Assembly: GCA_034231615.1 (NCBI GenBank)
Contig: CM067310.1
Coordinates: 265,501 to 329,500, forward strand
DNA length: 64,000 bases
Reading direction: 5' to 3'
From: Meghimatium bilineatum
Taxonomy: Eukaryota; Mollusca; Gastropoda; Stylommatophora; Philomycidae
Shown: piece by piece, positions 58,301-64,000 of the stretch
Position numbering within the stretch: the stretch's first letter is position 1
Layout of the letters: every line of letters begins with the position of its first letter
Translations under genes and position numbers: made by a program
Notes under the pieces: generated by a model
Database searches by the model: none
What the model was told of the DNA's origin: nothing
What the model saw: the letters and a program-made list of their open reading frames with translations, nothing else

Positions 58301-61300
58301 TCTTACAATGCTTTCCACTACTTTTTTAATGCACTCTACCTTTCTCCAGATATGTTCCTTTTCTCTTCTTTCACTGGAGTTTGTTTAGTTCTTAGTATGA
58401 ATTTCTAATTCGTGACCATAGCATACCACTTCAGACCTTCAAGGCAGGCATCCATTGTTAAATGTTTATTAGACCTTCTATGTAGGTGTCCATTGTTGAA
58501 TGTTTGTCAGACGTTTGTACGCAGGCATCCATTATTGAATGTTTGCAGTTTTTTGGTTGTCCTGTTTTTTAGCCCTCCAAGTTTCTGAACAATATATCAT
58601 CCCTGGTTCAATATTCCATATATCATGGTTTATAGCTTCAATTGTGATATGTGCATTTTTTGACCCAACATATCTGACCAGCATGGTTTATGGGTTGCTT
58701 TGACCTACAGGGTTGAGAAACTAACCACACCCCTAACAACCACTATAGTTACCTCTTATGACGTGCATGGTTGGAAGCAATTCTTTGCCCCCCCTTTCAA
58801 GTCCTGACAATACAAAAACAAATCTATCTATCTATGTATTTGCTAAACCCTCTGCTGCCATTTTCAGCATCAGGGGCAGAAGAGTTTTATGGGGACGACC
58901 CTCTTGTGTGCTGAGTATATTGTGGAATTTTTCGCTTCTTTTATTTCAGTGGTCCATCATTTTCATGGTCGACCTCTAGGTCTGCCTTCACTGTATCTGT
59001 GTAGCATAGTTTGCTGTGGTATGCTGTCTGATGGTAGTCTGCTGATGTGTGCAAACCATTTGATCTGTTGTCTCTTAATATATTCCAAGATTGGGGTGGT
59101 GCCTGTTTTTTATTGAATGCCCTCATTTCTCACTTTGTCTCTTAGCGATATTCCTAGGATTCTGCGTCAGCATGCTATTTCAGCTGTTACAAGTTTACGT
59201 TTGTCTTGTGCTGTCATTGTCTATGTTTGGTATTGTAGCACAGCGTTAGCATAATAATCATTTCGGATAGTGTTATTTTGGTGTTTAAATCTACATTTTT
59301 GTTTCTGAAGATTGGTGTCATTTGCCTTAGGGCTTGGTATGCTTTAGTACATCTACTGTGTATTTCTTTGCTGCTCTTGCCGTCTGTTGTTATATTACTT
59401 CCTAGGTATGTGAATTCTGTCACCTGGTTAAATGAAAAATAAATGCCCAAACAAAATCCTAAATCCCTCTCATGGTACATACGATCCCTCTGAGTAGAAG
59501 ACTCCTCAAAGCATATTGTAAATAACAGATTTATGAGTATGCAAGAAAGCTATGGAATCATCCGTTCTTCCCAACTGCATGTAGGAAACAAGAGCTTAAC
59601 AGCTTGTAAATCCTCTGAAACAAAACAAAACAAAACATAAACATCTAAATGAAAGACTGAATACCTTTTAGCCCAAGGCACATCCAGTTTGTTCAGAATG
59701 TTGACCAGTTTATGAAAATGTCCACACTGTCCCTGCTCAACCTAAAAAAAATTACATGAAATTTGCATCAACACGATATTGGTACACAGATAGAAGTTAC
59801 TAGAAAGTAGAAGTTACTAGAAAGTAGAAGTTACTAGAAAGTAGAAGTTACTAGAAAGTAGAAGTTACTAGAAAGTAGAAGTTACTAGAAAGTAGAAGTT
59901 ACTAGAAAGTAGAAGTTACTAGAAAGTAGAAGTTACTAGAAAGTAGAAGTTGCTAGAAAGTAGAAGTTATTAGAAAGTAGAAGTTACTAGAAAGTAGAAG
60001 TTACTAGAAAGTAGAAGTTACTAGAAAGTAGAAGTTATTAGAAAGTAGAAGTTACTAGAAAGTAGAAGTTACTAGAAAGTAGAAGTTACTAGAAAGTAGA
60101 AGTTACTAGAAAGTAGAAGTTACTAGAAAGTAGAAGTTACTAGAAAGTCTGACATCATAACTCTTGAACTAAAGGCTATGAACAGACTATAAGTTTTTGT
60201 TGTAATATAAAAATGGCATCATCATCATGTGCCATGAAAGTAGGTATCAGAGATCTCACATTTCTGCATCTTCACAAATCACTACTCTAGCAAATGATTA
60301 CATCATCATCATACCGGACAGGAATTACCAGACATAATTTTAAGTATGTGCATATTTTATCACATGAGGTATGTGTGTTCCTGGCAGGACATGAGTCTCA
60401 TGGCATACTACTGTCCTCCTGACAGTACGTGATGTCATTGCATATTGCTGACATATATACTGCGTTCCTGACAGGATGTGATGTCACGGCATTCTGCTGA
60501 CATAGGGTAGCCTGGGGTACGATTTTTCCAGAACGTATGGATTTTTCTGGTAGTACAAATGACTAGGTTGGACGCTAACATTCCAATCTGTTACACAACC
60601 AAGCTTGATAGATTAAGGACGAGTCAATTTTCAACAATGTGGAATAATATTTGTTCACTATGCTTGACTTTTATTTTTTTTGCATTTTCTTTTCATATCC
60701 TTTCAAGCTCTTTCCATATCCTTATTTACTGCTTCCAGCTCTTTCCATATCCTTAGTTACTACTTCCAGCTCTTTGCATGTTTTATATCTAGTTATTGCT
60801 TCCAGCTCTTTCAATATCCTTAGTTACTACTTCCAGCTTTTTCCATGTCCTATCTCTAGTTACTGCACTCAACTCTTTCCATATCCTATGTCTACTTAAC
60901 TCTTCCAGCTCTTTCCATATCCTTAGTTACTGCTTCCAGCTCTTTCCATATCCTTATTTACTGCTTCCAGCTCTTTCCATATCCTTAGTTACTGCTTCCA
61001 GCTCTTTCCATATCCTTAGTTACTGCTTCCAGCTCTTTCCATATCCTTAGTTACTGCTTCCAGCTCTTTTTATGTCCTACCCATCTCTTGTCTACATCTA
61101 ATTCTTTCTTCCAGGTATTTCTAGATGTTTTTTTCCTTAGTGTCATGTGATGTATTCTTTCCAGAACGTTGTCTTCCCAATGAACTCCCTGAACCCCTCT
61201 CTGTCTTGGGCGACCAGGCTTGCATTTTACAACGACATATTCATATCTCCTTAGTAGGTTTCAGAAAAATCTATTTGTTACTCATGGATTGAAATAAAAA

Positions 61301-63184
61301 TAACTCCCTGAACTCCTCTATGTCTTGGGCAATGGGGCTTGCCTTTTCCAGCAAAGTATTCATCTCTCCTTAGTAAGTTTAAGAAAATCCATTTCTTATT
61401 CATGGATCGATATAAAAATAACTGCTGTGGTTCACCCAGCCAACATGAATTAAGCTACCAGGATTCATGCTCATGGAATGTTGAGGAATGGTATCATCGC
61501 TACTGAACAATGTGATAGGTGAAATTAATCATGCGGTTTCTAGTCAGCCCCTAACTAGGTAGCTGAACACTTATGTTTCGGGTTAGCCACAAACGGTATC
61601 TGAGCACTTATGTTTCTAGTCAGCCCCTAACTAGGCAGCTGAACACTTATGTTTCTGGTTAGCCACAAACTAGGTATCTGAGCACTTATGTTTCTAGTCA
61701 GCCCCTAACTAGGTATCTGAGCACTTATGTTTCTGGTTAGCCACTAACTAGGCAGCTGAGCACTTGTGTGCAACCATGACGCTAGTTCATAACTCAGCTT
61801 ACATGACTTGGGGGTTAAGAGACTGGTGCACCAACTACTGAAACACCAAGGATTTTTCAACGTGCTATTTATTCTTAGAATTTCTGAGTGCCACACAACA
61901 TGACACTCTACATACCACATAATGGACTCTGTCAACATGAGACTCTACATACCACATAATAGACTCTGTCAACATCATACCACATAATGGACTCTGTCGA
62001 CATGACACTCTACATACCACATAATGTGTCAACATGACACTACATACCACATAATGTGTCAAAATGACATTCTACATGATGATGATGATGATGTTCGTCC
62101 GTCGTGATCGACGATGACTAAAAACTCAACCATAATAATAATAACAATAAATAATAAAATAATAAAGTTAATAGTGCGTTTTTAAATGACTAGCAAGTCC
62201 AATGCGCGCACAAAATGTTCTTTTACAGAATTGACAACAATAGAAGGTATCTGTGTGAGGTTGAGATGTTTTTTCTTTTCTACGTGTCCGCTTCTGTCTT
62301 GCAGTTTCTTGTCTGAATTCTTCTGCCGCTAGTGCTCCCGTTCTAATGCTGTAACGCCAAGCCGTTCTATCCTGAGCGAGGCTCTCCCAAGCGCCTACGT
62401 CAATGTTAAGATGTTTCAAGGATGACTTGAGCGTGTCTTTGAAACACTTTTTCTGTCCACCAGCTTTTCGAAATCCTGCCTTGAGTTCTCCATAATATAT
62501 TTGTTTTGGCAATCGCGAGTTCTCCATACGCACAAGATGGCCTGCCCAGCGTGCCTGCGCCTTCATAAGTATTGTGTGGATGCTTATTGAGGTTGATTTT
62601 TCCAAGACCTCGTAGTCTGGTACTTTGTCCCACCAATGGATGTTTAGTAATTTACGTAGGCAGGTAAGATGGAAATGATTTAACTTTCTTGCATGTCTAG
62701 CATACACTGTCCACGTTTCGCAGGCGTATAGTAAGGTTGGTATAACAGCAGCATGATATACTTGTAGTTTGGTGGTTGTTCTTATACCTCTTCTGTCCCA
62801 TACATTTTTGCGTAATCCGCCAAATACAGCACTAGCTTTTGCCAGTCTCTTGTTAATTTCCACATCAATGTTGACATCGCGAGAGAGAGTGCTTCCAAGG
62901 TAAGTAAAATTGTCGACTACCTGCAGTTTTTCCTTATTGACGATGATGGAAGTAGCAGTATGTTGGCTATTTGATGTTGCTTACATTCTACATACCACAT
63001 AATGTGTCAACATGACATTCTACATACCACATAATGTGTCAACATGACATTCTACATACCACATAATGTGTCAACATGACACTCTACATGCCACATAATG
63101 TGTCAACATGACATTCTACATACCACATAATGGACTCTGTCAAATGCAAATTTTTCTTGTCTATCTAGCGCAGAAGCAATATCC
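43304..63184 (-). CDS. RARS2: RARS2, mitochondrial arginyl-tRNA synthetase, 3' half (nine exons; N-terminal half off the window)
   Basis: A class I aminoacyl-tRNA synthetase that charges mitochondrial tRNA-Arg. Exons in order: 63124-63184, 59665-59741, 57998-58131, 55641-55711, 54137-54246, 50169-50267, 47987-48061, 46749-46812, 43304-43390. After the first base (belonging to an upstream split codon) they join into 258 codons plus TAG, about 45% of the usual length near 580 aa. Seen: DIASALDRQEKF, matching the conserved catalytic-domain segment; FGRVQGMSTRHGKS, the KMSKS-like loop typical of ArgRS; then the DALR anticodon-binding domain beginning at GVFIQYCHSRLCS and ending LGLKALEKM with stop. 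The short, single-domain-type C-terminus fits the mitochondrial rather than cytosolic enzyme. All splice sites are GT-AG and phases agree. The 5' exons with the signature HIGH motif and targeting peptide should lie beyond 64,000. Confidence 0.95.
43590..44000 (+). mobile_element. Probable I-like LINE fragment, decayed
   Basis: The reading frame with SEIQNCNLRIITGGVSVQS resembles the KVQNQALRIMLGAMKSTPI segment of the 32.6 kb element. The preceding 250 bp (accaacccctaccaggagct onward) looks like repeat DNA but has no clear coding match. Confidence 0.5.
44630..45355. repeat. Minisatellite, 40 bp and 29 bp subunits, about 19 copies
   Basis: gatctctaactatacatgtc tagcatgcacaagtctgtct, with a shortened variant lacking the gcatgcacaa segment. 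Mixed order suggests repeated unequal exchange. Confidence 0.95.
45503..45740. repeat. Large imperfect palindrome (about 95 bp arms, 48 bp loop)
   Basis: Left arm 45503-45598 (ggttataattagcaaacaag ...) and right arm 45647-45740 (... cttgtttgctcattataacc) are reverse complements with few mismatches. Each arm contains ccaaaaggtctttatcaaga or its complement, a phrase also present once at 50.12-50.15 kb. Confidence 0.93.
45885..46045. repeat. Minisatellite, about 50 bp unit, three copies
   Basis: gtcatgccaattatttgtgt aagtgggatctcaaagagtc attgaaagatg. Confidence 0.9.
46200..46520 (-). mobile_element. Older 3' fragment of the I-like LINE family
   Basis: Diverged reverse-strand match to the 54.3-54.65 kb and 35.3-35.5 kb sequences (phrases such as ccacatgcacacatggctgt and tcttgaactgtgtatacatg). 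It lies in the last RARS2 intron. Confidence 0.7.
46575..46735 (+). mobile_element. LINE 3' end (plus strand), short
   Basis: Plus-strand counterpart of the 6.2 kb element: agaacgttgtttcaccatcg, gacgtggaaatctatgacat, ending ggtcctagaggaataactaa. Lies 14 nt from the RARS2 exon at 46749. Confidence 0.75.
46749..46812 (-). CDS. RARS2: RARS2 exon
   Basis: 64 nt, acceptor TCTGTACAG, donor GCTCAG/GTTTGT. It encodes HLTNAAYAYCPVKGEP then KDIAQ, the loop before the final helices of the DALR domain. Confidence 0.92.
46895..47130. repeat. Trinucleotide-rich (ACT/TGC) stretch
   Basis: Degenerate ctactactactactactgat and cactgctgctgtt runs, about 80 nt upstream (transcript sense) of the RARS2 exon at 46749-46812. 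Confidence 0.8.
47485..47710. repeat. Dispersed direct repeat, about 55 bp, two copies 155 bp apart
   Basis: gaacacaaacaattcctcag gaaagtatggtctgttgttc and gaacacaaacaattcgttca with the same continuation. Confidence 0.85.
47987..48061 (-). CDS. RARS2: RARS2 exon
   Basis: 75 nt, acceptor ACATGACAG, donor CTGTG/GTAAGT. It encodes YSDVFQDSLSSLEPHCIV then QYLFRL, equivalent to the FDEVLYKSSQDFQP...IVSYLLTL helix pair of human RARS2. Confidence 0.92.
48195..48475 (+). mobile_element. Family B copy with internal 30 bp expansion
   Basis: SINE B with its gtcctgttacaagacattca segment repeated five times (48,298-48,445), where other copies have it once. Confidence 0.8.
48590..48842. repeat. Minisatellite, 25 bp unit, ten copies
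   Basis: catctacttcacagatgtat accat, near-perfect. Confidence 0.96.
48905..49370 (-). mobile_element. Family B copy with two internal expansions
   Basis: One SINE B copy in which the aaactctcgctggaccattc segment is present four times (48,915-49,125) and the gccaatgtcctgacacattt segment about seven times (49,165-49,350). Confidence 0.82.
49440..49680 (+). mobile_element. SINE-like family A copy
   Basis: Plus orientation: ccgaaaaggggagcaaagaa to ccagaatacatcctgctaat. In a RARS2 intron. Confidence 0.76.
49925..50020 (-). mobile_element. tRNA-like SINE head
   Basis: On the minus strand: GGCATGGTTGTTAATGCATG and CACAAGTTCAATCCTGGG, promoter boxes of a tRNA-derived SINE. It does not fold into an obvious intact tRNA by eye. 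Confidence 0.5.
50169..50267 (-). CDS. RARS2: RARS2 exon
   Basis: 99 nt, acceptor CTCTTCAG, donor GCCAG/GTAAAT. It encodes MLSNCGVELTDGIDVSCV then VRDATMYSVVLHLA; VVLHLAR matches the ILQHLLR-like helix of human RARS2. The first half is poorly conserved, as in the family. Confidence 0.9.
50480..51010 (+). mobile_element. LINE reverse transcriptase fragment, decayed
   Basis: Plus-strand fragments NNTQMGFRKNKSCVYAIFRF, then FDRVDRYLWK, LLKYGVP, LINLYRSSYTGSQCAVRMS: RT motifs from QxGFR to the palm. Frameshifts and stops throughout. In a RARS2 intron, antisense to it. Confidence 0.75.
51160..51310 (+). repeat. Unknown repeat family F copy
   Basis: ggcattgcactaagtcgaaa, gcacataggaagtaagagct, cagttcctggggttctca: close match to the 27.3 kb copy. 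Confidence 0.6.
51720..51820. repeat. Short minisatellite
   Basis: gattccctcctagcaactga tttcctcccagtaactgat, two to three units. Confidence 0.85.
52000..52100 (-). mobile_element. Partial SINE-like family B copy
   Basis: gcattcattctcaaactcca to agcaggatgcagtccagaga, tail-proximal half only. Confidence 0.7.
52210..52340. repeat. Tandem duplication, 55 bp, two copies
   Basis: gtcgagatatttaatttagg acggttgtatgggtggtgct. Confidence 0.88.
52475..52640 (+). mobile_element. SINE-like family B copy
   Basis: Plus orientation: gacggatgtattaggccatt to cagcaggagttagagaatga and gaagaagaagaag. Confidence 0.8.
53000..53285. repeat. Minisatellite, 44 bp unit, 6.5 copies
   Basis: tttgactattgtcgaaattg gtcagcaagattcagcaatg aaaa, nearly identical copies. 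Confidence 0.96.
53470..53690. repeat. Degenerate (tatgtgtatgttactttg)n array
   Basis: Irregular repeats of tatgttactttgtatgtgt, about 12 units. Confidence 0.9.
54137..54246 (-). CDS. RARS2: RARS2 exon, entry to the anticodon-binding domain
   Basis: 110 nt, acceptor TTTTTCAG, donor TGCAG/GTTTGA. It encodes DVKANRANDYIFSWDEML then SFKSNSGVFIQYCHSRLC. The F-Q-Y-x-H-x-R block is the conserved start of the DALR domain in ArgRS. Confidence 0.95.
54265..55005. repeat. Minisatellite, about 50 bp unit, about eight copies, split by a LINE 3' end
   Basis: cttactaagacatctaaaac agactatagcaacatagtca gctcaacaa; one unit at 54,268-54,305, then the LINE piece, then the rest. It starts about 20 nt from the RARS2 exon at 54137-54246. 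Confidence 0.94.
54306..54650 (-). mobile_element. 3' end of the same I-like LINE family, 5'-truncated
   Basis: Reverse complement of the last about 340 bp of the element at 35.2-35.57 kb, including MYTKFKIGN, AAQSAKHILQECSE and the GAA tail (here CTTCTTCTTC at the left edge). It is inserted in a minisatellite: GCTTAACAA lies left of it and GCTCAACAA right of it, compatible with a short target-site duplication or with two repeat units. Confidence 0.88.
55010..55635. other. RARS2 intron, nothing recognised
   Basis: Unique-looking; a short duplication (atgtcatcctagcttatga) near 55.24-55.28 kb. Confidence 0.45.
55641..55711 (-). CDS. RARS2: RARS2 exon
   Basis: 71 nt, acceptor AAATATAG, donor ATTCAG/GTTCGT. 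It encodes SRVTGEAAEVVAETLG then VSSIIIQ, corresponding to the ETAERVGLAALIIQ-type segment of human RARS2. Confidence 0.93.
56150..56735. repeat. Minisatellite, 60 bp unit, about ten copies
   Basis: ttcactgaataattcctagg tcacataagcactaacttgt ctacaacactggacatggca. Confidence 0.96.
57120..57430 (+). mobile_element. Unknown repeat family E, copy 2
   Basis: Collinear with 26.54-26.90 kb over about 300 bp, same strand; lies in a RARS2 intron. Confidence 0.65.
57998..58131 (-). CDS. RARS2: RARS2 exon with KMSKS-like loop
   Basis: 134 nt, acceptor TCTCTCTAG, donor TCTA/GTGAGT. It encodes PVDEVHIRFGRVQGMSTR then HGKSVFLSHLLDEAKSRT. GMSTRHGK aligns with the GMSTRKG loop of arginyl-tRNA synthetases. 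The frame stays open past the donor to 57762, but homology stops at the donor. Confidence 0.96.
58610..58810 (-). mobile_element. SINE-like family A copy
   Basis: Minus orientation, diverged: tatcatggtttatagcttca to caattctttgcccccccttt. Shorter relatives are at 30.23-30.38, 37.40-37.60 and 56.80-56.94 kb. Confidence 0.65.
58840..59445 (-). mobile_element. LINE C-terminal fragment in a RARS2 intron
   Basis: Minus-strand VTEFTYLGSNITTDGKSSKE and CTKAYQALRQMTPIFRNKNV; then the same nucleotide phrases as the 27.6-28.0 kb element (gtgtgctgagtatattgtgg, tgctgtctgatggtagtctg). Confidence 0.83.
59665..59741 (-). CDS. RARS2: RARS2 exon
   Basis: 77 nt, acceptor TTTTTTAG, donor AAAAG/GTATTC. It encodes VEQGQCGHFHKLVNILNK followed by LDVPWAK, the helix preceding the KMSKS-like loop (human counterpart contains HFKQLFQML-type sequence). 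Confidence 0.95.
59793..60149. repeat. Minisatellite, 17 bp unit, 21 copies
   Basis: gtagaagttactagaaa, almost invariant (single tgctag and ttattag variants), 50 nt beyond the acceptor of the RARS2 exon 59665-59741. Confidence 0.97.
60150..60684. other. RARS2 intron, nothing recognised
   Basis: Contains loose repeats of cctgacaggatgtgatgtca; no coding block. Confidence 0.45.
60685..61072. repeat. Minisatellite, about 31 bp unit, about 12 copies
   Basis: cttccagctctttccatatc cttagttactg. Strongly pyrimidine-biased on the plus strand. Confidence 0.95.
61535..61765. repeat. Minisatellite, about 38 bp unit, six copies
   Basis: aactaggtatctgagcactt atgtttctagtcagccccta. Confidence 0.94.
61900..63122. 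repeat. Minisatellite made of a RARS2 splice donor, split by a LINE
   Basis: Units tctacataccacataatgtg tcaacatgacat (32 bp, longer variants with ggactctgtc) at 61,900-62,077 and 62,983-63,122. On the minus strand they read CATTATGTG/GTATGTAGA, the 3' edge of the RARS2 exon plus its donor. A 905 bp LINE (62078-62982) divides the array. Confidence 0.95.
62078..62982 (-). mobile_element. LINE with C-terminal C2H2 finger, 5'-truncated, recent insertion
   Basis: The ORF is intact from the truncation point to a stop near 62,168. It reads LQVVDNFTYLGSTLSRDV, KLQVYHAAVIPTLLYACE, WWDKVPDYEVLEKS, RWAGHLVRMENSRLPKQ and a terminal zinc finger (CQFCKRTFCARIGLASHLKTH). This is the thumb-to-C-terminal part of a LINE reverse transcriptase; I do not assign the clade. 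It is followed on the minus strand by GACGGACGAACATC and an (ATC)n tail. The 11 bp acattctacat flanks both ends (62067-62077 and 62983-62993). The insertion lies in the RARS2 splice-donor minisatellite. Confidence 0.92.
63124..63184 (-). CDS. RARS2: RARS2 exon (first in window)
   Basis: 61 nt, acceptor GTCTACAG, donor TATGTG/GTATGT. It encodes (R)DIASALDRQEKFAFDRVHYV, the catalytic-domain segment that in human RARS2 reads TRDVAAAIDRMDKYNFD. The last 20 exon bases and donor are tandemly repeated through the intron. Confidence 0.94.
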
Positions 63185-63329
63185 CTGTAGACAGAATCAA
63201 AGAATGTTAAATTACATCTTTATATATACACTGTTAATAACTTTAATATATAGCAGATATAACACAGTAGATCTTCCAGTGGTTGGTTGCCGATCCAGCT
63301 GTCCATAGGTTCATGCCCTTTAATATAGT

Positions 63330-63490
63330 AGATATCTTCTTCTTCAGCGTTCATTCTCAAACTCCTGTTGGATCTCTCCTGTAGCAGTACTACTAGATCT
63401 CCAGCAGGATGCAGTCCAGAGAATGGAAATGCGTTGTGTCGCCGTTTTATTTGCGCCAATGGCCCGACACATCCGTCTTCGGCGGAATAT
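63330..63490 (-). mobile_element. SINE-like family B copy (best preserved)
   Basis: cttcttcttcagcgttcatt, ctcctgttggatctctcctg, gcagtccagagaatggaaat, ccgttttatttgcgccaatg, cccgacacatccgtcttcgg. About 150 bp with a GAA tail on the minus strand. Other copies: 7.00-7.15, 25.20-25.34, 25.72-25.86, 37.20-37.36, 48.20-48.47, 48.91-49.37, 52.00-52.10 and 52.48-52.64 kb. Confidence 0.82.
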
Positions 63491-63849
63491 AGTAGATATA
63501 ACACAGTAAATCTTCCAGTGGTTGGTTGCTGATCCAGCAGTCCCTGTGACCCAATGCCATTGTGTGATATATGCATATGTTTTTGAGCTGTTGTTTTATT
63601 CAATATAGCATGTTCCATTTATCTGTTCTTTGAGGGAGAAGAACTCATGCAATATCATCCAGCAATCTTTGATGTTGTCTATCCACAATTTGTTTGTTAT
63701 TTCCTTACATCTATAACCAGACCAGATTATATATATATATATATAGATGTTCTTCAAGGCCAAGGTGTGGTGGATTGTGGTTGAAGACTGGTGGAACAGC
63801 ACTTCCGCCAGTCTGTATTGTGCTGTACATCTCATGCTGTACATGTCAG

Positions 63850-64000
63850 TCTCAACAGTACCATTGTAGCACTGTTGCTGCTGAATCGACTCACATACAC
63901 TGTGCTACCCTCTAGCGTGTGATACCTTTTCAAGATTCTGTGTGTACTCGTAAGATCACCCACTGTATATTAGGGACATTGATATTAGTTGCCCCTCCAA
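63850..64000 (-). mobile_element. Unknown repeat family D, inverted partial copy at window edge
   Basis: Reverse complement of 26.34-26.46 kb: gtgctaccctctagcgtgtg, gtgtactcgtaagatc, gttgcccctccaa. Cut by the window end. Confidence 0.6.

Overview
This window is animal nuclear DNA. It carries two conserved housekeeping genes, both on the minus strand and both split into short GT-AG exons inside multi-kilobase introns, in a matrix of non-LTR retrotransposon (LINE) fragments, SINE-like short repeats and roughly thirty unrelated minisatellite arrays. The protein sequences and the LINE types (RTE/BovB-like, I-like with RNase H, and a family ending in a C2H2 finger) suggest an invertebrate metazoan. 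A lophotrochozoan such as a mollusc is my best guess, but this is inference.

Layout. 1-18.6 kb has no recognisable host exon; it holds LINE 3' ends, SINE-like repeats, two copies of a roughly 1 kb unknown repeat and several minisatellites. 18,653-38,136 (minus) is a complete seven-exon gene for NUDT21/CPSF5 (CFIm25), the UGUA-binding subunit of mRNA cleavage factor Im. Joining the exons gives 681 nt in one open frame, 226 aa plus stop. Its intron 3/2 region contains a 3 kb decayed I-like LINE (about 32.6-35.6 kb). Its first intron contains a compact, promoter-like divergent ATG pair around an ETS site near 36.1 kb, with an unidentified ORF. 38.1-43.3 kb is intergenic and holds nested LINEs. 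43,304-63,184 (minus) is the 3' half of RARS2, mitochondrial arginyl-tRNA synthetase: nine exons joining to 258 aa, with the N-terminal half beyond the right edge. Both genes read right to left, RARS2 upstream of NUDT21.

Functionally the genes are unrelated: NUDT21 sets poly(A) site choice in the nucleus, and RARS2 charges mitochondrial tRNA-Arg. I see no operon-like coupling.

The most striking property is how tandem repeats arise here. In two cases the unit is a piece of a splice junction: the 3' splice site of NUDT21 exon 2 (35 bp unit) and the 5' splice site of a RARS2 exon (about 32 bp unit) have been amplified in the adjoining intron, giving rows of decoy splice sites. Several other arrays are internal expansions of single SINE copies. 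LINEs are inserted in minisatellites, one with an 11 bp target-site duplication.
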